Positions 24,486-32,634 of a stretch of DNA of 64,000 nucleotides are shown here, piece by piece (position 1 is the first letter of the stretch; every line of letters starts with the position of its first letter). The DNA is from an uncultured Slackia sp. (lineage in GTDB: Bacteria > Actinomycetota > Coriobacteriia > Coriobacteriales > Eggerthellaceae), in contig NZ_CAKTVX010000009.1 of the NCBI RefSeq assembly GCF_934630525.1, positions 1 through 64,000 of the forward strand, in the 5' to 3' direction. A program made the position numbers and the translations under genes. Under the pieces are notes generated by a model, which had not been told where the DNA came from, did no database searches, and saw only the letters and a program-made list of their open reading frames with translations.

Positions 24486-25337
24486 ATGGACGCAGGCCCT
24501 ACGAGTTCGACCCCTTCTTTTGAAGAAAAGCCTTCCTCGAAAGGCTTCCTTTCGATGTTTTTCGGCGACAAGCGTCGCCAAGAGGTCTCGGAAGACGAGA
24601 TTCGCACGATGGTCGCCGACAACGAAGAGCTCGACGACGAAGAGAAGCGCATGATCCACGAGGTCATGGACCTCGGCGATGCCACGGCGGAAGAGGTCAT
24701 GACCCCGCGTGTCGACATGATCATGGTGGGCTCCGACGAAACGGTGCGCCAGGCCATCGACCGCATGCGCGGCACAGGCTACTCGCGCCTGCCCGTGTTT
24801 CGCGACGATGACGACGACATCATCGGCATCGTTCGCTACAAAGACCTCATCGATCCTTTGCTCGAAGATAAAGAAGACGACCTTGCGGCCGATTACGTGG
24901 CCGAGGTGGGTTTCGTGCCCGAAAGCAAGAGCTTGCTGCCGCTGCTCAACGAGATGCAAACGAATCGTCAACAGATGGTGATAGTCGTTGACGAATACGG
25001 TGGCACCGCTGGTTTAATTACCATCGAAGACATCGTTGAGGAAATCGTTGGCGAAATCGTCGACGAAACCGACTTCGAAGATGCCGACATCAAAGCACTT
25101 GGCGAGGGCTCGTGGTGCGTGAAAGGCTCGTGCCCCACAGACGACGCGGCCGAGGCGGGCTTCCCCGTGAAGGTGAGCGACGATTACGAAACCGTGGCCG
25201 GCTGGCTTATGGACGAATTCGATTGCGTTCCCCAGCTTGGCGATGAATTCGCGAAAGACGGCTTCACGTTCAAGGTGCGCAAGGTGCGCCGCCGTCGCAT
25301 TTCGGAGCTTTTGGTGACGAAGGTAGAGCAGGCTTAA
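24486..25337 (+). CDS. CorC/HlyC-like protein with CBS pair
   Basis: 283 residues, soluble. Residues ~30-60 hold the acidic EVSEDEIRTMV linker typical of CorC. Two CBS motifs follow (EEVMTPRVDMIMV ... and FVPESKSLLPLLNEMQ ... VVDEYGGTAGLITIEDIVEEIVGEI), then a CorC_HlyC domain (~200-280). The CNNM membrane domain found in long family members is absent. Proposed role is magnesium/cobalt efflux control or membrane stress. Only a weak ribosome site lies before the ATG. It sits 48 bases after the hemolysin III gene, a common pairing. Confidence 0.85.
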   Translation: MDAGPTSSTPSFEEKPSSKGFLSMFFGDKRRQEVSEDEIRTMVADNEELDDEEKRMIHEVMDLGDATAEEVMTPRVDMIMVGSDETVRQAIDRMRGTGYSRLPVFRDDDDDIIGIVRYKDLIDPLLEDKEDDLAADYVAEVGFVPESKSLLPLLNEMQTNRQQMVIVVDEYGGTAGLITIEDIVEEIVGEIVDETDFEDADIKALGEGSWCVKGSCPTDDAAEAGFPVKVSDDYETVAGWLMDEFDCVPQLGDEFAKDGFTFKVRKVRRRRISELLVTKVEQA

Positions 25338-25379
25338 GAGCGCGGCCACGTGCCGCGCGTGGCGAGAAGGAAGGACACG

Positions 25380-26141
25380 TTGGCGGCAACGAGGAAAATT
25401 TATCGCTCCGACGATACGGCCATTGCCGGCGTGTGCTCCGGTATCGCCGAAGGGCTCGATATGGATCCCGCTGCCGTTCGCATTCTCGCCGTGCTGCTCG
25501 TTCTTGCTACGTTCGGGCTCTTTACCCTGGTATATGCCACGCTGTGGCTCGTGTTGCCCAAGCATGTGGCGATTTCCCCCGAGACCCTGCCGTGTGACGC
25601 GTATGCGGCCGATGGTTCGCCGCGCCCGTGTTTTTCCGAAGACGATTCCCCTTGCGGCATTGGGCCTCACGGCTGGTCGCGCGCGGGCATGTGGATCGGC
25701 ACCGCGGCGCTCGCGGTGGTCACGGCGTTTTCCCTCACGATTATTGCGCCGAAGGTCGAGTGGTGGCAGTTTTTGCCCATCGCCGTGTGCCTTACGGGCG
25801 CGGCTCTCATGATCACGCCCTCTCGCAGCATGGCGCGCCTGCGCCGTTTCTCGCTGGGCCTCATGCTCATGTTCTGCGGGCTGACGCTTTTGGCCGTTTC
25901 GGTCGGGGTGGTCGATTTTGAGACGCTTCTGTATGGCATTTCGGAACTGTGGCCCGGGCTTCTTGTCGTCGTTGGCCTCGTGCTCATTGGGAAAGCCATA
26001 AAGGACGACCTGTTTTATTTCGCGGCCGCTGCGTGCTTCGCCGTGCTTTTGGCTGCAGCGACGTTTGGTTTTGCGCCTCCGGCTCCGCTTGAGGTAATCG
26101 AGATATCGCCGTCGCCCTATACGCCGCGCGGCATGTTCTAG
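25380..26141 (+). CDS. PspC-domain membrane protein, long form
   Basis: 253 residues. The N-terminal PspC domain (YRSDDTAIAGVCSGIAEGLDM) holds a membrane segment near residues 35-60. A Cys-containing loop and then about five further membrane segments follow. The TTG at 25380 is preferred because AAGGAAGG lies 7 bases upstream; a GTG at 25350 would overlap that site. PspC proteins act in envelope-stress responses. The extra membrane part is not assigned. It is followed at 13 bases by a second PspC gene. Confidence 0.75.
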   Translation: MAATRKIYRSDDTAIAGVCSGIAEGLDMDPAAVRILAVLLVLATFGLFTLVYATLWLVLPKHVAISPETLPCDAYAADGSPRPCFSEDDSPCGIGPHGWSRAGMWIGTAALAVVTAFSLTIIAPKVEWWQFLPIAVCLTGAALMITPSRSMARLRRFSLGLMLMFCGLTLLAVSVGVVDFETLLYGISELWPGLLVVVGLVLIGKAIKDDLFYFAAAACFAVLLAAATFGFAPPAPLEVIEISPSPYTPRGMF

Positions 26142-26154
26142 GAGGCGTTTCGTC

Positions 26155-26589
26155 ATGGCTCAAAATTCTTCGGGAAAACGCGGCAATGCCCCGCAGGTCG
26201 CCGTCGTTATTGGCGTGGTGCTCATTCTTATTGGCGCATGGAACCTTGTGAATGTGCTTGTTCCGGCCGCCGCGATTTCGAGTTTGATCAACTTCGTTCG
26301 TCATTTGTGGAGCATTGTGTGGCCCTGCGGATTGCTTGCTGCCGGCGGGTATTTGCTGTGGGCGACTAAGTCTGGAAAGCTGTCGGGCTTTGCACAGCCC
26401 GGCAACCATGAGGCGTTTCGCCGTTCGCGCGCCGACAAGCGCATCTTCGGCGTATGCGGCGGCATCGCGTATTACTTCGGCGTCGACGCTACGGTGGTTC
26501 GCATTATCGCGGTTATTCTGCTTGCCGCATTTCCCCCGATGGCCACGGTGGCGTACCTGGTTATTGCTCTTTTTGTGCCGCAGGTGTGA
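26155..26589 (+). CDS. PspC-domain membrane protein, short form
   Basis: 144 residues. Two membrane segments come first (~15-60); the PspC motif (RSRADKRIFGVCGGIAYYF) and a final membrane helix come at the C-terminal end, the reverse of the preceding protein. AGGAGG lies 10 bases before the ATG. The pair (25380, 26155) is clearly one operon. The mirrored domain order suggests that the two proteins interact, but this is inference. Confidence 0.8.
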   Translation: MAQNSSGKRGNAPQVAVVIGVVLILIGAWNLVNVLVPAAAISSLINFVRHLWSIVWPCGLLAAGGYLLWATKSGKLSGFAQPGNHEAFRRSRADKRIFGVCGGIAYYFGVDATVVRIIAVILLAAFPPMATVAYLVIALFVPQV

Positions 26590-26618
26590 AGCTGCGAGCG
26601 CCGTTCGCGGCGTGGATT

Positions 26619-26646
26619 TTGAGCCGTCTCGGTTTCGCGATATAAT
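26619..26646 (+). promoter_or_regulatory. promoter for the secreted barrel protein
   Basis: TTGAGC (26619-26624), 16-base spacer, TATAAT (26641-26646). Start near 26653, about 108 bases before the GTG. Confidence 0.6.
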
Positions 26647-26760
26647 AATCCAGTTTTCTTGTATTGGCAGATGCGTTTCGCAGGCCAGCACATACGTGCT
26701 TTCGGCCGCGATTCGCCGCATGAGGTTTGGGCGGCGCGCATCTTGAACATTGGAGGCCGA

Positions 26761-27501
26761 GTGGCTCGTATCGCTGAAAAACGCGGCAATAGGCACGCAT
26801 TCGCAGCGGCGTTCATCGCCGTGGCGGTTGTCGCCCTTGTTGCTGCGGGGTTCACGGTCATCACCCTTGAGCCCGCCGTTGCATCCCACGACGTGGACAA
26901 CTCCACGCTTGGCATCGGCGAGGCGCGCAATACCGTTTCCGACGATGAAGCATTCGCTTCTTCCGAAGGCAATTCCAACGCGCAGGAGCGCATTAGCGAT
27001 TCAAATTCGCTTACGAAAACCGCATCGCGCACCATTACGGTGAAAGACCCCGATCCGGTTATCGCGCTTGCTGCATATGACACCTTGAATTTGTCTACCG
27101 CCGAGGCCGCGTTGGCCTTGGGAACCACCAATCCGCTGCCCACTGCACCGCGCATTCTCCCCGATGAGTCTGACGGCTGGTCCTATGGCATGGCTTCGGC
27201 GTACAGCCGCTCCGACAACGACGATGGCTCGGGCAACTTCTGTACCGATGCCACCGCGTCGGGCCGCCTGCTTTCCGAAAACGAGCTCACGGTGGCCGTT
27301 CCGCAATCGCAGTCGAATCTGCTTGGACATGCGGTTGCCATTCGCTACGGCGAAACCATCATCGTCGCAACGGTGACCGACACGGGCGGCTTCGAGAAAT
27401 ATGGCCGAGCCCTCGATTTGGCGCCGGGCTGCTGGAAAGCCCTCGGTGCAAGCCAAATCGGCGACTGGGGCGTCAAGCCTGTTTACTACAAATTCCTCTA
27501 A
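26761..27501 (+). CDS. exported double-psi beta-barrel (RlpA/3D-like) protein
   Basis: 246 residues. The N terminus has a basic start and one membrane segment (~13-36) ending in AVASHD, a signal peptide or anchor. A polar linker precedes a C-terminal domain (~140-246): GMASAYSR, CTDATASGRLLSENELTVAV, VTDTGGFEKYGRALDL. This is the layout of RlpA/3D barrels, which cut or bind peptidoglycan. The Asp of VTDTGG fits the catalytic Asp of that fold. GGAGG lies before the GTG at 26761. It has its own promoter and precedes the trkA pair. Confidence 0.7.
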   Translation: MARIAEKRGNRHAFAAAFIAVAVVALVAAGFTVITLEPAVASHDVDNSTLGIGEARNTVSDDEAFASSEGNSNAQERISDSNSLTKTASRTITVKDPDPVIALAAYDTLNLSTAEAALALGTTNPLPTAPRILPDESDGWSYGMASAYSRSDNDDGSGNFCTDATASGRLLSENELTVAVPQSQSNLLGHAVAIRYGETIIVATVTDTGGFEKYGRALDLAPGCWKALGASQIGDWGVKPVYYKFL

Positions 27502-27539
27502 CGCGCCGTTGACCTCGGCGTAGGCCGAAAGGCAGGAGT

Positions 27540-28202
27540 ATGGCGAATATCATCATCGTTGGCTGCGGGCGTGTTGGCTCTCAGCTCGCAACGCTGCTTT
27601 CCCAGGGCGACGGCAATGTGTGCGTCGTCGACCGCAATGCTGCGGCGTTCTCGAATCTCGATCGCAATTTCAATGGCAACACCCTGCAGGGCGTAGGCTT
27701 CGACGAGGACGTTCTTGTGCGCGCGGGCGTGGAGGAAGCCGATGTTGTGGCCGCCGTTACGCAGTCGGACAACTCGAACCTCATGGTGATCGAGGTTGCT
27801 CGCCGTATTTTCCACGTGCCTCACGTTATCGCGCGACTTTACAACCCCGCGCGCGAGCGAGCCTATATGCAGTTGGGCCTCGACTATGTGTGCGGAACCT
27901 CGCTCGTTGCTGAGGAAATCTTCTCGAAAATCATGTCGGGCCACGGAAGCCATCTCGATACGTTCGGCGACTTCGAGGTACTTCGCTTCTCCATCGATTT
28001 ATCTATGACGCCTCGCGGCCGCGTGAAGGTGGGCGACCTCGAACGCAACCACGGCATTCGCATTATCGCGTTCGAGCGCCGCGACGGCTCCATGAGCTCC
28101 ATTCCCACGCGCGACAGCGTGCTCTACCATGGCGACAGCGTGCTGGCATGCATTCGCCATGACCTGCTGAATTCGTTCTCGGTTTACATGATGCAAAGGT
28201 AG
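27540..28202 (+). CDS. trkA: TrkA-type potassium channel regulator 1
   Basis: 220 residues: RCK_N Rossmann domain (VGCGRVGSQLA binds NAD or nucleotide) at 1-130, then a TrkA_C domain (~140-220). Such cytosolic proteins gate Trk/Ktr potassium uptake. GGCAGGAGT precedes the ATG. A second trkA-like gene follows after six bases. No TrkH/KtrB membrane subunit lies in the window. Confidence 0.88.
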   Translation: MANIIIVGCGRVGSQLATLLSQGDGNVCVVDRNAAAFSNLDRNFNGNTLQGVGFDEDVLVRAGVEEADVVAAVTQSDNSNLMVIEVARRIFHVPHVIARLYNPARERAYMQLGLDYVCGTSLVAEEIFSKIMSGHGSHLDTFGDFEVLRFSIDLSMTPRGRVKVGDLERNHGIRIIAFERRDGSMSSIPTRDSVLYHGDSVLACIRHDLLNSFSVYMMQR

Positions 28203-28208
28203 GCTGCG

Positions 28209-28889
28209 GTGTATATCGTTATTATGGGCGGCGGCAAAGTCGGCGAATACCTGGCGAGCGTTTTGTTGGGTAAGGGCCATGAAGTCGCCGTGCTCGAAAG
28301 CGACCGCGATACGGCCGACCATCTCTCCGTCGAGCTTCAGGGTGAATACCTCATCATTAACGGCGATGGCTGCGACTCCGACTTCCAGGAAGACGCGGGC
28401 ATTCGTAAGGCCGACGTCTTCGTTGCCGTAACGGGCCGCGATGACGACAATCTGGTGGCGTGCGAAATCGCGACGCGCGTATTCAACGTGAATCGCTGCA
28501 TCGCCCGCGTGAACAACCCCAAGAATCGTCGAATCTTTCGCGAGGTCGGCATCGAGAGCGTGTCGTCGACCATGCTTATCGCGAACATGATTGAAGAAGA
28601 AGCCCTGATGGGCGGCGTGGGCGTCGTGTCGGCCCTTTCGCGCGGCGATATCGCGCTGCTCGAAATCGCGATCCCGCAGAAGCTTCGCCACTTCAAAATG
28701 AACGACGGCGTGCCCGTCGATGTTATCGATCTGCCCGAAGGCAGCCTGCTCATTGCTGTTGATCGCCGCGAATACGGCGAGGCCGAGGTGGCGACCGACG
28801 ACATGGTGCTTTACCCGGGCGATAAGGCCGTCGTGGTTGCCGAGCACGATATCGTCGACGACGTTCGCGCGGTATTCGGCGCTTTGTAG
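28209..28889 (+). CDS. trkA: TrkA-type potassium channel regulator 2
   Basis: 226 residues, same two-domain plan as its neighbour: nucleotide loop MGGGKVGEYLA, acidic end of the second strand in VLESDRD, and a TrkA_C domain ending near 225. It differs enough from the first copy to be an old duplicate. GTG start six bases after the upstream stop, so they are co-translated. Together they could form a hetero-octameric gating ring. Confidence 0.87.
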   Translation: MYIVIMGGGKVGEYLASVLLGKGHEVAVLESDRDTADHLSVELQGEYLIINGDGCDSDFQEDAGIRKADVFVAVTGRDDDNLVACEIATRVFNVNRCIARVNNPKNRRIFREVGIESVSSTMLIANMIEEEALMGGVGVVSALSRGDIALLEIAIPQKLRHFKMNDGVPVDVIDLPEGSLLIAVDRREYGEAEVATDDMVLYPGDKAVVVAEHDIVDDVRAVFGAL

Positions 28890-28987
28890 GGCCAGATTGG
28901 GCTGCTCTCTTTGGTTTGCTTTCGGGAATTGAGGCGGTCTCGGCCATCCTTGAAGACTGTTCCATGCAAGGCGATTTTTGTTCATAG

Positions 28988-29133
28988 GCGCAGAAGGCGC
29001 CGGGGCGGCCGATCGGAAATGCTCGGTTTCTCATTTCCTCTAAAAACGGGAAACCGGAGCTCGGCGCATAGGCCGCGAAGCGGCCGGTAGCCGAGCGGGC
29101 ATTTCGGGGCGGCCGCCCCGGCGCCTTCTGCGC
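28988..29133 (+). repeat. palindromic intergenic element, copy 1
   Basis: A perfect 23-bp outer stem (28988-29010 with 29111-29133). Inside: GAAATGC/GCATTTC (29016-29022, 29099-29105); hairpin CGGTTTC/GAAACCG (29024-29030, 29050-29056); and GCTCGGC/GCCGAGC (29059-29065, 29090-29096) capped by GGCCGC-GAA-GCGGCC. The motif GGCGCATAG ... GGTAGCCGA flanks the last hairpin. It is identical to copy 2 over 130 bases (28993-29122). It lies between trkA and purB; apart from this, the 370-bp gap holds only a TATAAT at 29224 for purB. Confidence 0.85.
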
Positions 29134-29259
29134 GCGAGCGGTTCTCTTTTTCGCCTCTAAGGTGTTCGTGCTTCGACTTTATCGCGATTCCGCGAGTTTG
29201 CGCCCCCGCTGTACCATTGGCCGTATAATAGCCTGGTCAATTCGCCTGAAAGGACCAGT

Positions 29260-30603
29260 ATGATTTCTCGCTACACGCGCCCGGCCATGGGCGCCATTTG
29301 GGAGCTTGAGAACAAGTTCAACATTTGGAAGGAAATCGAGCTGCTCGCATGCGAGGCCCAGGCCGAGCTGGGGCAGTGCGGCATCACCAAGGAAGACGCA
29401 AAGTGGATTCGTGACCATGCGAACTTCACCGTCGACCGCGTTTCCGAAATCGAGGCCGTGACGAACCACGACGTTATCGCGTTCCTCACGAACATGGCCG
29501 AGTATATCGATGCCGATATTCCCGAAGGCGAAGAAAAGCCCAGCCGTTGGGTGCACTATGGCATGACCTCTTCCGACTTGGGCGACACCGCGCTGTCATA
29601 CCAAATTACCCAGGCGCTCGACATTATTTTGACCGACGTGAAGCAGCTCGGCGAAACCTGCAAGCGTCGCGCGTTTGAATTCCAGGACACCCTGTGCGTG
29701 GGTCGTACCCACGGCATTCATGCTGAGCCCATGGTGTTCGGCATGAAGTTCGGCAGCTGGGCTTGGGCCCTCAAGCGCGCCGAGACTCGCCTGCAGCAGG
29801 CCCGCGAGGTTGCCGCAACGGGCGCCATTTCTGGTGCGGTTGGCACCTATTCGAGCATCGACCCGTTCGTTGAGCAGTACGTCTGCGAGAAAATGGGCCT
29901 GACTCCCGACCCGCTGTCTACGCAGGTGCTTGCCCGCGATCGCCATGCGCAGGTCATGTGCGCGCTTGCCGTGTGCGCCTCCACGCTCGAGAGCATCGCT
30001 TTGCAGGTGCGCCTCATGCAGGAAAGCGACGTCATCGAGGCGGAAGAGCCGTTCAAGGCTGGCCAGAAGGGCTCTTCGGCCATGCCTCACAAGCGCAACC
30101 CCATCACCGCGGAACGCGTGTGCGGCCTGGCTCGCATCGTGAAGGCGAACGCCCAGGTCGGCCTCGACGACGTGGCGCTGTGGTTCGAGCGCGACATCTC
30201 GCACTCGGGCGCCGAGCGCGTGGCTCTGGCCGACAGCTTCATTGCGCTTGACTACATGTTCGGCAAAATGCAGTGGATGCTCGACGGCCTGCAGACGTAT
30301 CCTGACAAGATGGAGCACAACCTCCATCGCACGCGTGGCCTAATCTTCTCCTCGAAGGTGCTGCTTGCCCTCGTGAATACGGGCATTACGCGCGAAGACG
30401 CCTACGTCATTGTGCAGCGTAATGCCATGGCTGTGTGGCATGACATCCAGAATGCGGTTGCCGGCCCCACCTATCGCGAGCGTTTGGAAGCCGACCCCGA
30501 GGCAAAGCTTTCCAAGGAAACCCTCGACGAGATTTTCGATCCGTGGGCGTTCTTGCAGCACAAGGATGAAGCCTTCAAGAAGCTCGAAGGCCTGGAATTC
30601 TAA
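29260..30603 (+). CDS. purB: adenylosuccinate lyase
   Basis: A 447-residue fumarase/aspartase-superfamily enzyme. It splits SAICAR to AICAR and adenylosuccinate to AMP, releasing fumarate. The superfamily signature GSSAMPHKRNPI carries the flexible catalytic Ser loop; GRTHGIHAEP and HYGMTSSDLGDTA are also conserved. AAAGGACC lies before the ATG, and TATAAT at 29224-29229 could be its -10. It is flanked on both sides by identical 130-bp palindromic elements. purC lies 4.4 kb downstream. Confidence 0.95.
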   Translation: MISRYTRPAMGAIWELENKFNIWKEIELLACEAQAELGQCGITKEDAKWIRDHANFTVDRVSEIEAVTNHDVIAFLTNMAEYIDADIPEGEEKPSRWVHYGMTSSDLGDTALSYQITQALDIILTDVKQLGETCKRRAFEFQDTLCVGRTHGIHAEPMVFGMKFGSWAWALKRAETRLQQAREVAATGAISGAVGTYSSIDPFVEQYVCEKMGLTPDPLSTQVLARDRHAQVMCALAVCASTLESIALQVRLMQESDVIEAEEPFKAGQKGSSAMPHKRNPITAERVCGLARIVKANAQVGLDDVALWFERDISHSGAERVALADSFIALDYMFGKMQWMLDGLQTYPDKMEHNLHRTRGLIFSSKVLLALVNTGITREDAYVIVQRNAMAVWHDIQNAVAGPTYRERLEADPEAKLSKETLDEIFDPWAFLQHKDEAFKKLEGLEF

Positions 30604-30621
30604 GCTTGTTCGATTACCGCG

Positions 30622-30658
30622 AAGGAGCGTTCGGCGACCTGCCGGGCGCTCCTTTTTG
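30622..30658 (+). terminator. terminator of purB
   Basis: AAGGAGCG (30622-30629) pairs with CGCTCCTT (30647-30654), with an inner CGGC/GCCG stem, followed by TTTGT. It lies 18 bases after the stop. Confidence 0.8.
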
Positions 30659-30710
30659 TATATGGAGAAAGAAGCCTTGCTTGTTGCGCGGAAGGGCTCG
30701 TCGTGGCCCG

Positions 30711-30858
30711 TGCGTGGAAGGCGCCGGGGCGGCCGATCGGAAATGCTCGGTTTCTCATTTCCTCTAAAAACGGGAAACCGGAGCTCGGCGCATAGGCCGC
30801 GAAGCGGCCGGTAGCCGAGCGGGCATTTCGGGGCGGCCGCCCCGGCACCTTCCGCACA
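30711..30858 (+). repeat. palindromic intergenic element, copy 2
   Basis: The core is base-for-base identical to copy 1 (30717-30846 equals 28993-29122). The outermost arm bases differ: one A-T pair of copy 1 is a G-C pair here, and another position becomes G-T, so pairing is mostly kept. It lies just after the purB terminator on the purB strand. The rest of the 360-bp gap holds the two terminators only. Confidence 0.85.
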
Positions 30859-30898
30859 TTGATACGGCTGCTGTTTGGTTTTTGACGGCCAGCATTTC

Positions 30899-30931
30899 AT
30901 GAAAAAGGGCGGCGCTTGCGGCGTCGCCCTT
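30899..30931 (-). terminator. terminator of the reverse Tat-signal gene
   Basis: On the reverse strand AAGGGCG ... CGCCCTT (30921-30931 with 30904-30914) closes a GC-rich stem, followed by TTTTTC. It lies about 33 bases after the stop. Confidence 0.75.
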
Positions 30932-30963
30932 GGGCTGTTGTTGGCTTGTTTGACGGGGCGTGA

Positions 30964-32484
30964 TTATACGGTCCACACGCGCACGAGGGTATACGCGTCG
31001 TCTTCATTGGTGCTCATTCCCAGATACGTGACGAGGGAGTCGACATCGCCTTGGCTGGCGAGGAAATCGCCGTAGTTGTCGCAATCGTCGGGGCAGTCGA
31101 GCGAAAACATCTCGCGCGTGTTTAAGTTCACGCCAGCGACCGTGCGGGTTGATTTCACGACGAGGTTTCCGCCGCACCATGCGGGGGCACACAGCGGGTT
31201 GCGGTCGAAGCAGAACCATTGGCCGCCCGTGTCGTTGCTTACGGGAGCGTATGTGCCGAGGCTCGCGAGGCCTTCGCCGTAGGTGTAAATGGAGTCGAAC
31301 GTGAACGAGAAGCGTCCATTCACATAGGCGGCTTCGAGCGGGCGCATCGAGGCGGGCAGCGTGAGCGACTCACGCATGGCTCCCGATTCCGCATCGATGA
31401 GCGTGAGCTGCGAATATGAGCTGGAGGCTTGCGAGCGCGGCGAAATGCAAATGGCGTCGCCCGTGGAATAGGGCGACGTGCTCATGCGGCCATTGCTTTC
31501 CCAATCGACGCGCACGTCGCTCGACCCGAAGGCCGCCGATTTCAGCGCGGACGGCTCGGAGGTGGCGTTTCCGCTCGTTGAGGGCATGACCTGCCAAAAC
31601 GCTCGCGATTTCGCAACGGTGATCGATGGCACGTCCCAGTCGCCATTGCCCGAATCGACTTGCTTGGCATCGCCTGCAACGCCGCGCGAAAGCGTGGCTT
31701 GGAAAACGCGCCACTCGCCCGTATAGCAATTGGATTCAATCCATACGATGCCCTGGTCGTTGCAGCGCACGTCGTAAATGTCGAACCCGCGTTCGCTGCT
31801 ATGCGGACCGTCGAGCACGACGGTGTATTGCCCGCTGGAAAGCGAGAGAACGGCGGCCTGCGTGAGCGGGCTTGAGCTTTCGGTGGGCAGAAGGCATGCC
31901 GCGTAGGTTTCGCTGTTCGCCCACACCAACGTCCCGTAGGGCATTTTGAACTCGCCGGCGAGCGAGAGCGGGGCAGAGTCGAGCACAGTGCAATCGGAAA
32001 TCGAGAACACCGATTCCTTATTCACGGTAAGCGCGTCGACTTCGCTGTCAGCCTTCTTTTCGTTGCTTACGGCCGATGCGGCTGCGCCGGCAACCACCAC
32101 GGCACCAACGCCAAGAGCGCCAATGAGCAATTGACGTCGCGTAATGGAGAGGCTTTCGCCCGCCGGCAGGGAGATGTTGATCCTCGCGTCAGGCGCTTGG
32201 GATGCCGCGCTGGGGCGCCCTGCGCCAATGCTCGCATTGGGGCCGGGCATAAAGGTCGTAGAGCCGAGGCTCTGTTTCACGGTGCCATGCGCGCCGCGCC
32301 CCGCTTTGCCGCGAACCGCCGAGGCTCCATGGCGAGGCGCCCTTGTCGCCTGGCTGCGTGCCGATGGGCGTGCTGTTGCGCCGCGCGACGCGCGGGTTGC
32401 GCGCGTGTTTTGGGCATGCGGACGCCTGCTGCGCTGCGAAGCGCCGCGTGTGGAATGTCGTGGTGTTTGGTTTCTTTGGGCCAT
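30964..32484 (-). CDS. Tat-type exported protein, probable beta-propeller
   Basis: 506 residues, no family recognised. The first ~110 are a basic, Arg/Ser/Ala/Thr-rich low-complexity stretch. Then comes a twin-arginine-like signal, SITRRQLLIGALGVGAVVV, with Arg116-Arg117, ending in AAASA. The exported part (~145-506) has repeated short beta-rich units with Trp/Tyr blocks (GIVWIES, RAFWQVM, GQWFCFD), which suggests a propeller. A CATAAT lies eight bases before the ATG with no ribosome site, so translation may be leaderless. Divergent from the response-regulator gene at 32635. Confidence 0.6.
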   Translation of the reverse strand: MAQRNQTPRHSTRGASQRSRRPHAQNTRATRASRGATARPSARSQATRAPRHGASAVRGKAGRGAHGTVKQSLGSTTFMPGPNASIGAGRPSAASQAPDARINISLPAGESLSITRRQLLIGALGVGAVVVAGAAASAVSNEKKADSEVDALTVNKESVFSISDCTVLDSAPLSLAGEFKMPYGTLVWANSETYAACLLPTESSSPLTQAAVLSLSSGQYTVVLDGPHSSERGFDIYDVRCNDQGIVWIESNCYTGEWRVFQATLSRGVAGDAKQVDSGNGDWDVPSITVAKSRAFWQVMPSTSGNATSEPSALKSAAFGSSDVRVDWESNGRMSTSPYSTGDAICISPRSQASSSYSQLTLIDAESGAMRESLTLPASMRPLEAAYVNGRFSFTFDSIYTYGEGLASLGTYAPVSNDTGGQWFCFDRNPLCAPAWCGGNLVVKSTRTVAGVNLNTREMFSLDCPDDCDNYGDFLASQGDVDSLVTYLGMSTNEDDAYTLVRVWTV

Positions 32485-32634
32485 AGGGGCTTATTATGTC
32501 GTTTTGCCAGCAAATGGCCCACGGTTGCGCCTGAATCGTTACAATAAACCCAAATCGAAAATTGCGCGCGGCATGCGCCGTACGCCGGGGTCGCGTGTCG
32601 GCCTCGAAATCAATACAGCAGGGGAGCATTCATC

